The position numbers and the translations under genes were made by a program. This document shows, piece by piece, positions 1 through 10,686 of a DNA stretch of 64,000 nt. The stretch comes from Blastocystis hominis. Its lineage: Eukaryota > Sar > Bigyra > Opalinata > Blastocystidae. Within the stretch, counting starts at the first letter, position 1. Each line of letters begins with the position of its first letter. The notes under the pieces are model-generated. The model was not told the DNA's origin. It was given only the letters and a program-made list of their open reading frames with translations, and ran no database searches. The DNA lies in contig NW_013171867.1 of NCBI RefSeq assembly GCF_000151665.1, positions 188,946 through 252,945 of the forward strand, read 5' to 3'.

Positions 1-560
1 AAAAAAACGAATTGTACTTTGAATATGTTTAAATAGACTTGCAACGGAAGAGGAGCCGCGTTCATATTTTGAAGACATGAATAGACTAGACTACGTATTA
101 CAAATAAAAGAAAAACTCACTTTTTGAGCTGGGACTCGTCAAATGTTTGAAGTGTCACATAGCACAGACATAACCGATTGAATGTCATATCACAGGGAAT
201 AGACCGACTCCCATTCAGGATTTGTAATAAATAGTTCCAAGTTGCGCTGCCGTAACGTGAGATTGCTTCCTGGTTCGGATTTCGTCTGAACTTTCCCACC
301 TATTGACGTCAACGATCCATTATTTTCCAACTTGCTGATATACAATGTTACAAAGCCCAAAAACCACGATTTCAGATCCCTGGGCGAATCCAGTTTCCAA
401 ATCGATTACAATTGAGTTATCATTCACGATATCACTTAAAAATCTTTCAGCCTTGTTGATCAACTCTGGACTCGTTTGCTACTTCTCGTAGAACAAAATT
501 ACGCTTACCGAACAATCATACAGAGCTGTGATCGCCTGAACGACGCTACCAATGTCCATC
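1..560 (-). CDS. Karyopherin-beta (importin-13/transportin-3-like), N-terminal part
   Basis: N-terminal part of a nuclear transport receptor running off the left edge of the window. The ATG at 560 opens MDIGSVVQAITALYD, and three short GT-AG introns (479-508, 300-331 and 91-120; 30, 32 and 30 nt) join four exons in frame. The spliced protein reads as the first HEAT repeats of the importin-13/transportin-3/exportin group: a helix with VQAITALYD, then SPELINKAERFLSDIV, then a segment matching the region of importin-13 around its RFASGSKIV motif (here LLQILNGSRSIP). Proteins of this family carry cargo through the nuclear pore under control of Ran. The subfamily is an inference from a short stretch; about 150 residues are visible. 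It lies head to head with the RING gene starting at 675, leaving only about 115 bp for two promoters. Confidence 0.6.
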
Positions 561-674
561 GTGTTCAATATTTGAACTCCATGGGTCCGTGAATGCGAGT
601 CATAACAAACAAACAATTGAAAAAAACAAGCTACAACATTTCCCTCCATCTGATGTTCATCCACTCTTTTTTGT

Positions 675-1600
675 ATGTCTTTCACTCCCCACTGCAATAT
701 CTGTTTTATTCCTATCGATTCCCCGCGCTCTTTGTTCACCTCTTGTGGTCATTTCATCTGCCCAACATGCAGCAGCAAGAAAATGAGTCCAAACAGTGAT
801 ATTTGCCCACACTGCGGGCAAAGCTGCAGCACGCTGTTCGTGGATGTATTCTCTGCGCTTTGAGTTCCACATAGGAAAACATGCCCGACGAGGTGCAACA
901 ATACATTACAAGTAATCCGATTGAGCTGTTTACGCAGGCGGTCGAAATCTATAAAGTACAGTTGTCTGCTCATGTGAACCCTAGTTCCAAGAAAACCACA
1001 ACCGGCTCTATTTCGAATATCTCCAACGTCAATTAGAGGATCAGAAAAAGGAATACGAAGCGTAGGGATGCCAAATGGGTCAAACAAAGACAACTCATCG
1101 CTTTGAAACAGGAAAACGAGCGACTCAAACGCTCCAATCTCCCACCCAGCACACCGCGATCGGCCCCTTTCCAACCCTCCGGATTCTCCACTGTCAAACG
1201 CCCCGATTTCATCTCTCGCTTCAAGCCCAACTTCACCTCGATGCCATCATCTCTCCCCAAAACGCCTTTAAGGCCTTCGTCCTCCATAGCAGCTTCCTTA
1301 GGAGGAGGAGGAGGAACAGCAGCAACCATAGGAGGAGCAGACGCCAATGCAGGAAGCAATCCAGTACTCATCAGCCGCCCCTCAACGCCGAGCTTTACAG
1401 AGAAAAAACTGACGAATCCGTTTTCGAAAGCAAGCGAAACATACAGAACACCTTCGAGACAGTCGAGTAGCCGCAAAGGACTCGACATTCCGGGAAGCAT
1501 CATGCGACATCCGCAATTAACGAACACACCGGCTCGGTCTGTATCCAATCCTCCTTTTCAGTTGATCCGACCCTCCAAAACTGCTCCAGCATTTCAATAA
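675..1600 (+). CDS. Zip3/RNF212/HEI10-like RING protein (meiotic crossover factor)
   Basis: About 279 residues from four exons; introns at 846-874, 956-984 and 1062-1089 (29, 29, 28 nt). Residues 7-50 form a compact RING finger with pairs CNIC, CGH, CPTC and CPHC, placed at the very N-terminus as in Zip3, HEI10 and RNF212. Next comes a helical stretch with FQENHNRLYFEYLQRQLEDQ, which parallels the FQEKHRKRLLAFYREKI stretch of RNF212, then a Ser/Pro/Thr-rich tail typical of the family. These proteins act as SUMO or ubiquitin ligases that mark crossover sites on meiotic chromosomes. The stop TAA at 1598-1600 is followed after 7 nt by TGTTTGTT. The RING and coiled coil are seen directly; the meiotic role is inferred from the family. 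Confidence 0.75.
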
Positions 1601-1607
1601 TAAGAAT

Positions 1608-1615
1608 TGTTTGTT
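1608..1615 (+). terminator. TGTTTGTT polyadenylation motif
   Basis: Exact octamer just behind the RING gene stop. In Blastocystis this octamer lies a few bases after the poly(A) addition site. Confidence 0.7.
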
Positions 1616-1641
1616 ACACAATCATTGTTAGTTTTTTCTCA

Positions 1642-3319
1642 ATGTCCGCAATTCATGAGTTTCTATTATATTGGGGATTCAGGTATTTACCAGTACCGTC
1701 GGGGGAAGACTCAAAGTACACGTATGAAGGAATCGAGGTTACTTTGAGAGCATGCCCTTCCCCAATTGCTGAGTACAATTCCTATAAACTGGTAGACCGT
1801 TTAGGAAACGTAGTTGCTCAAATTCCGTTTGGATACTCACAACTAACTGGATACTGCTTACTAGGAGTAAGACTCGGACGCCCTATATTTTGTGGTTTCA
1901 TCCATGATGGGAAGAAGCATGGAATTGTCGAAGATTTCCCAACGGGTCGTCAGTCCTATATGGCACGTTATAATCATAACGAAATTGTGAGTGTGCTATT
2001 CCGTCTGAGCAGGGAAAGCAACATGTTTTGTGAAATAACTCTTGATGGCAACCTATTGTATGTGGAGACGGTGAACGACAAGAAGATGATTAATGGAGTC
2101 CGATATGAATATGTTGAGAACCATATTTCGCGCGCTTACGACATTGATGATAACTATGAAAAAATGTCGTTTGACGGAGATATAGTGACAGTATACAATA
2201 GCAGAGGAAGTGTACTATACAAGGGCCAGTATCTGGACAATGTTTATATTCGTTACTGTTACCATGGTCAAGGCGAACTCTTTTTAACAGGAGGTTTAGT
2301 CTACAAGGGCAGCTTTGCTTATGGGAAACGTGATGGAATGGGCGAGCTCTACCGCAACAAGGTTCTCATTTACAAAGGCAACTGGAAAGACAACGCTCCC
2401 GAAGGCCAAGGAACTCTCTATAACAACGACGGCAGCGTTCTCTTCCAGGGCCGATTCAATCGGGGTTTTTACGAGAGCATTCCGCAAAACTTCGTTCACT
2501 ATCTAAAGCCGGATTCAATACTTTGGGACTCAAGATCGCCCACCAGCCCCTTTTCTTCTTCTTCTTCTTCTTCTTCTTCTTCCTCTTCCTTAAAGTATAA
2601 AGCGCAGCCGGAGAATTGGTGGAACACTGGAGCGGTGCGACAGCAATGCGAAGAGATCGTAGCGAAAGTGGAGAATCCGCAGTCGTTCACGTGCAGCTTG
2701 GTGGGAGTGGATACGGTGCAAGACAGCAGGCGACATCACATCGTGAAGCAGGTGGAGAATCAGTTCGACTTCGAGGAGGTTTTCCGATCCGAGGACATTC
2801 CGAACGTGCTGCAAAGCTTGTATTTCAAGTTCTCTCCGGTGAAGCAGAAGAAATTCCCGGAGTTTTTGGGACAATCGATCGAGAAAATCACGATCGGAGC
2901 GAATCTGTTTCTGGATTGCAGGTCGTTCGTGCTGAAGAACCTCCCGTTGTTGCAGGATGTGACGGTGGAGAGTAATTCTTTCTCGAATGATCCGGATCTT
3001 CCGTACAATCTCAAAGTCGAGTTTTCGCAGTTGCCAATGTTGGAATCCATTGTGATCTATGATAGTTCGTTTCAGCACTTTAACTATCTCTCTGTTTGTG
3101 GTAGGCGTGGTGTGAATGTGCGATTTAGAATGCCCTTTCTTACGTTCCATCACCATCGCCTCTCGGTGTTTCACAGACTTGATTGAGGGAAAGTTTGCCA
3201 ATCTTCCGCGCATCAATATGTTCTACTGCAGTCAGACGAGTCTTTGCGCTTCAAGAGTTCTTGCAACGAAGAAGGAGAGAGTCATTACCTTTTCACGTAG
3301 GAATTGGTTGAAGAACTGA
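1642..3319 (+). CDS. MORN-repeat protein with LRR-like C-terminus
   Basis: About 549 residues. The first exon is open from the ATG at 1642; one 28-nt intron (3101-3128) joins it to a last exon ending TGA 3317-3319, which avoids the in-frame run to 3186 that reads through the intron. Residues about 190-280 carry MORN-type repeats (VYKGSFAYGKRDGMGELY, IYKGNWKDNAPEGQGTLY and similar), found in proteins that bind membranes or organise cortical structures. A poly-Ser run follows at 2551-2590. The C-terminal third has repeats of the form LKNLPLLQDVTVESNSF and CPFLRSITIASRCF, like irregular leucine-rich repeats. The actual function is unknown. Confidence 0.7.
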
Positions 3320-3482
3320 TTTGTAGACAACAGTAATCATATATTTGATAGAATAGATGGTAGGTTTTCTGGAATGACAATCAAACGTTATTTTGTTTGT
3401 GAAATACACAATCCTTTTTAAGGGTAGAGGTCTCTAACATTACGGCATTATTGTTAGATAAGATTACGACTATTCACGTAAT

Positions 3483-4110
3483 ATGAACTCGCAAAGTGAA
3501 GAGTCGGATGGAAACAAAGAAAATGGTACTTTTCCATGATGGACTGAATAGTAGAAACTGTCTTAACCGATATTTCGCTCATCAAAGGAAAAACCAACCC
3601 TGAAGCAGATACACAAAAGAAAACGATCAAAAAGAAACGAGAACCGGTTGAAAAATTCACAACGGAGCATCTCAAAAGAGATAGTGGCATTCCCGAAATC
3701 ATCAAGCGCGGACGACGACTCGACCCTACTGACTTTGGAGATATTGTATAGAATGTTGCTTTGGTTGAGGTAAAGACCGCCTATTCAGATGAGTTACTCA
3801 GCATGTATCGAGACTGGGCAGGAACCGTTTACGGCCGCTACGAGTTCGAGGACTTCTTAGCATCCGTAGAAATCTCTATGCATTGAGAGGTTAGACAATG
3901 GCTCTGTCCACGAAAGAGGATATCCAAATCCTGATGACGAATTACCGTGAAGTGGAAATGGAGAAAGAGAGATCTTTCATTGTCAACGACAATTCCCCAA
4001 TGGAGACCGAGCCTCCAGTCCATTCTCCCGCCATGTCTACTCCCCTTACTTCTCACACTCGCCATTCTATTCTCGACTTGCATTTGCCTTCTTCTTCTTC
4101 TTCTTCTTCT

Positions 4111-4145
<35 letters not shown>

Positions 4146-4296
4146 TCCTCCCGCCAAGTCTCCTTCCAATCATTCCGCCGAATCTTCTCCCGATGTTTCG
4201 ATGTCTCTCGAAAACGCTCCCAGCAGCAGCGCCGTTCCTCCTCCCTTATCCGATGTTTGTGTTCTTCATCAATTTAACCACAGAGCGATTCTTCCT
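3483..4296 (+). CDS. TIPIN: TIPIN/Csm3/Swi3-family replication fork protection protein
   Basis: About 232 residues from five exons; introns 3526-3554, 3746-3775, 3866-3894 and 4255-4283 (29, 30, 29, 29 nt) all keep the frame. The Swi3 domain is recognisable: FTTEHLKRDSGIPEIIKRG, then ELLSMYRDWAGTVYGRYEFEDFL, then TKEDIQILMTNYR, lining up with human TIPIN around its QFEDFIDRVEYL motif. TIPIN binds Timeless and stabilises stalled replication forks; a Timeless gene lies at 38.5-42.1 kb. A poly-Ser tract follows, coded by TCT then TCG runs (4087-4143), a likely site of length change. After intron 4 there is no genomic stop nearby. A T at 4296, 4 nt before TGTTTGTT, would become TAA on polyadenylation. 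Confidence 0.8.
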
Positions 4297-4300
4297 CGCC

Positions 4301-4308
4301 TGTTTGTT
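4301..4308 (+). terminator. TGTTTGTT motif of the TIPIN gene
   Basis: Exact octamer 4 nt behind the T (4296) that would become the stop codon. It is separated by 2 bp from the opposing motif of the convergent gene. Confidence 0.75.
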
Positions 4309-4310
4309 GG

Positions 4311-4318
4311 AACAAACA
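4311..4318 (-). terminator. TGTTTGTT motif of the LMBD2-like gene
   Basis: Reverse-strand octamer 5 nt behind the T (4324) that would become a TAA stop. Together with 4301-4308 it forms a perfect inverted repeat with a 2-bp centre. Confidence 0.75.
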
Positions 4319-4323
4319 CGAAC

Positions 4324-6348
4324 ACTTCTTTGAATACACCACTTCTCTATACACATACGTCTTCTTCTTCATCACTTCACTCTCCAAATCCGATTCACCC
4401 AGCCCCATTCTTCGCAGCGACAAATCCACAACCTGCTTGCCCTCCTTTATCAAATCAGGATTGCGTCGAACCTTCCGAAACAGCTTCCAGCACAGCGTCA
4501 ACGCCGCCATTCCCACCACCAGCACCGGCATCAAATTGTTGAACTGCGTCCCCAGCAGCGGAATCGTTTTCATCTCCCCCAGCAATTTCGACAGCGCGAT
4601 TTGATTGTAGAACGTATCTGGGAGCTGCGCTCGCATCGAATTCGAATCGAACCTACCTGCAGCAGATTAAAATAGTGGTAAAACAGGGAAAACTGACAGC
4701 GGCACAGCGCGATCGCCGCGGAGGACAGCGCGTAGACGTCCGAATGATGCGGATAGAGCGCGAAGGAGGTGAGGAGAGGGACGGGGAGCGAGAAAAACCC
4801 GAGGAAGAAGCAGAGAGAGACGTAGCTAGGCGGAAAGGAACGAACGAACCGCAAACATCAACACCAAACACGTGAAAAAGACGCGGAAGCCGGGGGCGAT
4901 CGACGAAGAGCACGACCAAGAAAGCAGAGAGAGCGATTTCCCTGTCAGATTGAAAAGAATCGTCGTGAGTTCGCTCCCTAAAGTCAGGCCTGAGAAAACG
5001 CAGGAAACGAAAAATCCGATCTATTTTTGGAATTGACAAAATTGGGTACATAAAGGAGAGGAATTCGGCATTGAATCCCCAATCGAACGAAGAGCCAGTA
5101 GCACCGGTCCTGAAGACTGTGGTGCGTTTCCAGAGGGATCTGCATTGAAGTGCAAAAATCGGGACTACTTCTGTATTTCCAGAAAACTTTCTGATTTTGG
5201 CAATTTCGTTCAGAAGCTCGTTGTACTGAATCATTTTTCTTTGATAAACCAAGCAAATATGCTTCGATTTGGAGTTCAGCTACCCAACAAAACGAAAAAA
5301 AGGCCCTACTTTTGACAATGCAGAAATCACGGCTTTTTCTGAAGCTGCTTCATCTATGGTAATCCATCCATGCTTGTCAACATGCCCTTTGATGTGACGC
5401 GAAAGATTGATTTCCTCATCGTCCGGCATGCTGTCCACAATCTTCATGTAACGGTTTCGAAACTCCCTACTGATTGTGCGAGTTGGATGAGTGTTTCGTC
5501 GCGATGCGATTGTTTTAGAGAAGAAATAACCTCGCGCAAGTTGCATTTAATAGACACGACTTGCATCTCAAAGTCGAATTTATCTTCGTCCAATTCGCGA
5601 CCTCGAACGTAAAGTTCGTCGATTTCTTTTTGTGAGTTGGGAGCTTTCCAGAGTCTGCGTCACAACGAAACAAGCATTTGTACGATAACGGTAATTGAAT
5701 GAGTCCATACCCCAAGTAGATGAACACGTAAATAAGCCCATAAGTATTCACCAGACATATTAAAATACCAGAAAAATCACTCACTGATCTAGAGAAGATT
5801 ATGGAAATACCACAAAAAGGTACATGTTGTTTCCAAATATGATAAAAAGTGCAGCGATTATGAAAATAACTGCGATTATAGCATACTGACGAACATTACT
5901 AACAACCGCTTCATTCAGTCTCGCTCTATTTTCAATCGTATATGTATAATTATACCTCCTGGAAAATTCACCCGAAGCCCAATAATCTTTCATGACCGGT
6001 AAATAGAACCAAGCTATTATGCTCGTAGCTATATATACGATCCACCAAAATAGGACAAGCCCAAAACTTGCAGATTCACCAAAATTTGACAAACCAATAT
6101 CAAGAGGAAAAATGGCTATTCCAACAAATCCAAAAATACTAAATATGATATACGAATGATAAGAGCTACAATGATATAATTAAAACAATGATATAGGACA
6201 TATCGATTGAAGAATCAACGTAGTAGATCACAACGAGTATCGAAACAATTACTATGAGTACGGTACTCATAACGCCCGATAGACTTTCGACAATGACATC
6301 TTTCATGATTACTTTTTGAATTGTAAAAGTCTTTTGTATTTGTATCAT
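4324..6348 (-). CDS. LMBR1-domain membrane protein, LMBD2 type
   Basis: Multi-pass membrane protein of about 590 residues from nine exons. Eight introns are seen at 6139-6169, 5789-5823, 5655-5683, 5442-5470, 5280-5309, 4978-5008, 4826-4862 and 4625-4656 (29-37 nt). Family landmarks in order: VLFWWIVYIATSIIAWFYLP (LMBD2 has FWRVVYWTSQFLTWILLP), VNTYGLIYVFIYLGYGLIQL (LMBD2 NTWGLFLLVLLLGYGLVEI), a charged loop with coiled coil, FLGFFSLPVPLLTSF, then GEMKTIPLLGTQFNNLMPVL near the end. LMBD2 proteins are plasma membrane receptors or regulators of GPCR signalling. No genomic stop is needed: T4324 lies 5 nt before the octamer. The genomic frame otherwise runs on to 4274, under the TIPIN 3' end. The start could also be the inner ATG (MKDVIVES). 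Confidence 0.8.
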
Positions 6349-6514
6349 TCTACTATGGGAATAAGCAAGCTGGTTTAGAATAGAAAAGTACTTAAGAATC
6401 GGTCATAAAAGTAGATAATCGATCTGTTTTTTTTCTAGGAAAGAAAAGCGGTTGTAAGGGTTTTTCGTATGGTCTGCTATCATCATTCGTTACTGTACAC
6501 AGAGAGGCAATAGA

Positions 6515-6522
6515 AACAAACA
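6515..6522 (-). terminator. TGTTTGTT motif
   Basis: Octamer 4 nt after the TAG of the membrane protein gene that starts at 7214. Confidence 0.7.
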
Positions 6523-6526
6523 CCTG

Positions 6527-7214
6527 CTACAAGGTACCATACGCATTCATAAATGTTAGAACTCCTGTGAGTACTGCCCATATATATCCAACCCCCCAAA
6601 AGGTTAACCAAATTTGTGTGAGTCCCAGAATGAAAAGATTTGGATCACATCCATTTTCATCGATACAGGCACCTACACATGTAGCAAATCCTATACTCAA
6701 TGCCGAATGGATTCAAATACCAGAAAAGAAGAATGAGAGAAGCATTAATACTAACGCACGACGCTTATTTGTTTTGGGAATACAACACCCCTGCCTAAAT
6801 CGTAGAAAAACTATTTTTATACCAATCATCTCCGGGTAATTTTATTTTCGGGCGATGTATTGGTTGAGGTAGTGCGGCAACAACTACAACAGGTTGTACC
6901 ACTGTGCTTTCCTTAATAACAATCTGTGTTACTTGAGAACTGGGAGCAGTAGTAGCCACTGCATTCGTTCCAGGCTGAGATATCGCTGTCGTGGACTGAT
7001 TGTATTGTATTTGTGTCATTTCATAACTCTTCTGAGTTATTTGTTGAGCTGGCATTGCATAGCCACTTTGTACTGGCATATAAGTCATAACTGCTTGTGG
7101 CTATCCATAATAAACGAGAAATAGAAAAAACTTGGGCACTCATAACTGCAGGTTGTTGGTAGGCAACTATGGTATTCTATGCAATTAACTATAATAAGAA
7201 GAATATACATTCAT
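6527..7214 (-). CDS. TM2-like repeat-tailed membrane protein, family member A
   Basis: About 188 residues, five exons; introns 7177-7208, 7101-7131, 6795-6822 and 6691-6720 (28-32 nt). The first exon codes only Met-Asn. The N-terminal part is rich in Gln, Pro, Thr and Val (TIVAYQQPAVMSAQ; ATTAPSSQVTQIV). After the motif DDW, the conserved part begins: CCIPKTNKRRALVLMLLSFF (membrane segment), a GFATCVGACIDENGC hairpin, then LGLTQIWLTFWGVGYIWAVL (membrane segment) and a short tail. Four more genes here share this layout, with introns at the same two places. The order membrane segment, Gly-rich hairpin with Asp, then a GxxQ..G.GY.W helix resembles a TM2 domain, but this is only a likeness. Function unknown; lineage-specific. 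Confidence 0.8.
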
Positions 7215-7716
7215 GTCTAAGCAGCTATTCCTCAAAAATTTAGAAAAAAATGTTTCCTAACCAACTCCGTTAAAATAACTATAACAGAATGTCTATCAGT
7301 GTTATCGATTATACTATTTGAATTACAATTCATTCACTTAAAGTACAAAACTAGTATATACATAAACTATGTGTATGCCTTCATAAGCCAGATCATTCAA
7401 TGGTAATAATTGACCATGATATTGGTTCTACTGTATTATGATACATTGTATAATGGCCAATATAAAGTTACTATATCAATACTGTTGATAAGAGAATCAA
7501 AATGTGCTTGGGAAAGAACCTTTTTTGCATCCCAAATTAGCAATTGTGTGTTAGTCTTTGAATGAACAATTAGAATATATAATAATAAATGTGCACATTT
7601 TGGCTTCGATCAAAATGCATTGTTCTGTTATCCAAAAAACAATCATATTTTATACTGATTAAAAGGGACATCTATTCTAACAAACATGATTATGTATCAT
7701 ATGTTTTATACCATAA
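7215..7716 (-). other. AT-rich intergenic stretch
   Basis: About 500 bp without a convincing coding frame, between the start of family member A and the 3' end of the left surface-protein copy. No motif recognised. Confidence 0.5.
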
Positions 7717-8699
7717 TTAATCAAATATATTATTCCAAATATAGAAATAAAAAATAAAAAGACAATCAGATATTAATGCGATAGTCTCATACATTGAACT
7801 GGGTTCCACAGTCTCATAAGGATAAGAAGAAGATTTTATGGACATGCTTGTGTTTTCAGTTGATATGGAGGTGGAAATACAGTTCTTCTCATTTATGTTC
7901 TCAGAACTACATCCTTTCGTTGCTTCTTCAGCAGCAATATAGGAATCTTGATAATGACGAACTTGTACACGAATAGAATCACTAGATTCAGATCGATAAG
8001 TCGGGATTTCGTATTTATTGTGATAATTACATCCAGCTGCATTATAACTCAAGCCTCGTAAACTAAAATGTCATCATTCATTAACCAATAGAATACTTCA
8101 TGTTATCAACATTCCATGTGTTTTCTGAAGGTTTCAATCGAATACAAATGTCATTTAAGTATTTGTCTATTTGACAAGTCATTGTGACATTGTTCAAATG
8201 ACCACCCTCTGCCAAACATAAACTTTCACATCGTTTCCTATATTTCAATACTCTATCGATATACCATACTTATCATTGGAACAGTCGAAATCATAGATAT
8301 CATAAACATATTGAATATGTCGTGGATATGTTTGTGAGAAGATGATATGATCTCCATGTTTCAACAAAATGTCGATATTGTCATTTGAGCTCAATTGTGT
8401 TTCATAATAGAGAGCATCTGTCGTGATACAGCCTTCAGTAGGATCACTGTTTTGTTTACATTCATCTCGAATGGGATAATAGTTTCCGTCTGTAGTAGTG
8501 ACTTTCTCCATCACATTTTCGTTGACTTTAAACACAAGTCCATCGAACTGTTTAATTCCGTTTGTTTTCCATTCATTCGCGAGTATATTATATCTATAAG
8601 TAAATATATGACAATAGAATAAGTAGATTACTTGTTAATCTCTGTGTTTCTTGAAGCATAAACAAGCGATAAAACGAAGCAATATAGAATGAGAGACAT
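7717..8699 (-). CDS. Secreted/type I membrane protein, left copy of an inverted gene pair
   Basis: About 290 residues, four exons, mirror image of the gene at 9351-10393 for most of its length. It begins with a signal peptide (MSLILYCFVLSLVYA), then a Cys-bearing ectodomain (DECKQNSDPTEGC; KRCESLCLAEGGHLNN; YNAAGCNYHN), then a segment ending in CSSE, after which the two copies part company. This copy has a Ser/Thr-rich stalk and a hydrophobic end (IALISDCLFIFYFYIW). Introns correspond to those of the right copy (38, 32 and 34 nt there). Similarity ends near 7901, which is inside the coding region. No known domain recognised. Confidence 0.7.
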
Positions 8700-8863
8700 A
8701 ATTGATAATGGAATGAGTGGATATAGAATACAGAATGGAATAAATATATATATATATATAAATGTATATGAATGTTATATAATAATGTTGAGTTCTGTTA
8801 TAATTAAACATAGATGTCAGTTTACTGGAAGTCAATGAATACATATAGAATTATGTATTATAA
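7901..8863 (-). repeat. Inverted repeat 1, left arm
   Basis: About 963 bp nearly identical to the reverse complement of 9185-10149, with a few substitutions and a different TA-repeat length. Contains the promoter and most of the left surface-protein gene. The outer edge lies inside the gene. Confidence 0.85.
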
Positions 8864-9184
8864 GCATACCATTACGATTCCCTGCCTTGAACAACATGTG
8901 TGTGATCGCTAACTTGAAATCTATAGATTACACTGCAGCAAAGCGTAAAGCATTGCTTTATAATCAACACATGTAGTTTAACACAATTAATAGTTATTTT
9001 GATTCTCTTCTGAATGAATTTGGCTAAAGGTTGACTTATATGTCAAAATATTATGTATATTAATTTGATGCTATATTAGAGATATAATAAATAAACAATT
9101 ACAGGCAATTATAACATATGGTTGTTGAGCCTCAATAATTCAAAATATCTAAAGTAGAGTGTAATAGGTAAAAATACAAGTAGC
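8864..9184. other. Spacer of inverted repeat 1
   Basis: About 321 bp of AT-rich sequence between the arms, in the middle of the divergent promoter region of the two copies. Nothing coding seen. Confidence 0.6.
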
Positions 9185-10149
9185 TAATAATACATAATTC
9201 TATATGTATTCATTGATTTCCAGTAAACTGACATCTATGTTTAATTATAACAGAACTCAACATTATTATATAACATTCATATACATTTATATATATATAT
9301 ATATATTTATTCCATTCTGTATTCTATATCCACTCATTCCATTATCAATTATGTCTCTCATTCTATATTGCTTCGTTTTATCGCTTGTTTATGCTTCAAG
9401 AAACACAGAGATTAACAAGTAATCTACTTATTCTATTGTCATATATTTACTTATAGATATAATATACTCGCGAATGAATGGAAAACAAACGGAATTAAAC
9501 AGTTCGATGGACTTGTGTTTAAAGTCAACGAAAATGTGATGGAGAAAGTCACTACTACAGACGGAAACTATTATCCCATTCGAGATGAATGTAAACAAAA
9601 CAGTGATCCTACTGAAGGCTGTATCACGACAGATGCTCTCTATTATGAAACACAATTGAGCTCAAATAATAATATCGACATTTTGTTGAAACATGGAGAT
9701 CATATCATCTTCTCACAAACATATCCACGACATATTCAATATGTTTATGATATCTATGATTTCGACTGTTCCAATGATAAGTATGGTATATCGATAGAGT
9801 ATTGAAATATAGGAAACGATGTGAAAGTTTATGTTTGGCAGAGGGTGGTCATTTGAACAATGTCACAATGACTTGTCAAATAGACAAATACTTAAATGAC
9901 ATTTGTATTCGATTGAAACCTTCAGAAAACACATGGAATGTTGATAACATGAAGTATTCTATTGGTTAATGAATGATGACATTTTAGTTTACGAGGCTTG
10001 AGTTATAATGCAGCTGGATGTAATTATCACAATAAATACGAAATCCCGACTTATCGATCTGAATCTAGTGATTCTATTCGTGTACAAGTTCGTCATTATC
10101 AAGATTCCTATATTGCTGCTGAAGAAGCAACGAAAGGATGTAGTTCTGA
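9185..10149 (+). repeat. Inverted repeat 1, right arm
   Basis: About 965 bp mirror copy of 7901-8863. Seen differences include the codons around the SSNNN stretch and the number of TA units near 9290-9306. Confidence 0.85.
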
Positions 10150-10393
10150 ATTCATTTATGGGGTTAACTGTGTATCTAAGTTTTTCGCTTCCGAGGGCAG
10201 AATAATAAAAATATCTAGCTTAGCCATTTCTTCAAGTTCCACAGGAGACTCGGATACAACAATGTCAAAAGTGTCACTAGGCATCCGATTTTGGAGTAAT
10301 AACTTTAGTGCTATAGAAGGGAATTGTGCACTGGTATTAATCCTTATAGGGGTCTATTATTTTCTATATTGGTGGTGCTGTGAACCTAATTAA
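9351..10393 (+). CDS. Secreted/type I membrane protein, right copy of an inverted gene pair
   Basis: About 312 residues from four exons; introns 9419-9456, 9781-9812 and 9954-9987 (38, 32, 34 nt). Signal peptide MSLILYCFVLSLVYA, ectodomain with spaced cysteines identical to the left copy apart from a few changes, then a different C-terminus after residue pair SE: FIYGVNCVSKFF, a Ser/Thr stalk, and a membrane anchor LVLILIGVYYFLYWW with a short tail. The divergent tails still show a shared N...NC.S pattern, so they look like diverged homologues, not unrelated sequence. Stop TAA 10391-10393. Function unknown; probably surface exposed. Confidence 0.75.
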
Positions 10394-10686
10394 TATTGTT
10401 TATACTCTTGTTTTGCTTAACAAAGTGTCGTATGTATGATATAGAAAGACTTGTGTGTACATGCTCAAATAATAATAAACCCTTCTGAATCTTATTCACA
10501 AATCAATACAATTGAAAAGTGATGTGTTCTGTGACTAGAAATCATGTCTAGATAAAGTCTAGATTATTATAATTGCAAACAAATCCTAAGATCGTTAACA
10601 AAGGAGTAAAACTTTATTTACTATAGGAAAAAGGAAATAAAGATAAAAGCATATCTCAGAAGTTTGTTGGTGAACAAATAAAAGGT

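Noticed and set aside
604-611. AACAAACA (minus-strand octamer) near the RING gene start
   Set aside because: There is no minus-strand gene ending there; it lies in the short gap between two divergent starts.
1642-3186. Reading the MORN gene straight to a stop at 3186
   Set aside because: The frame beyond 3100 is intron read-through; a 28-nt GT-AG intron joins to a longer LRR-like end.
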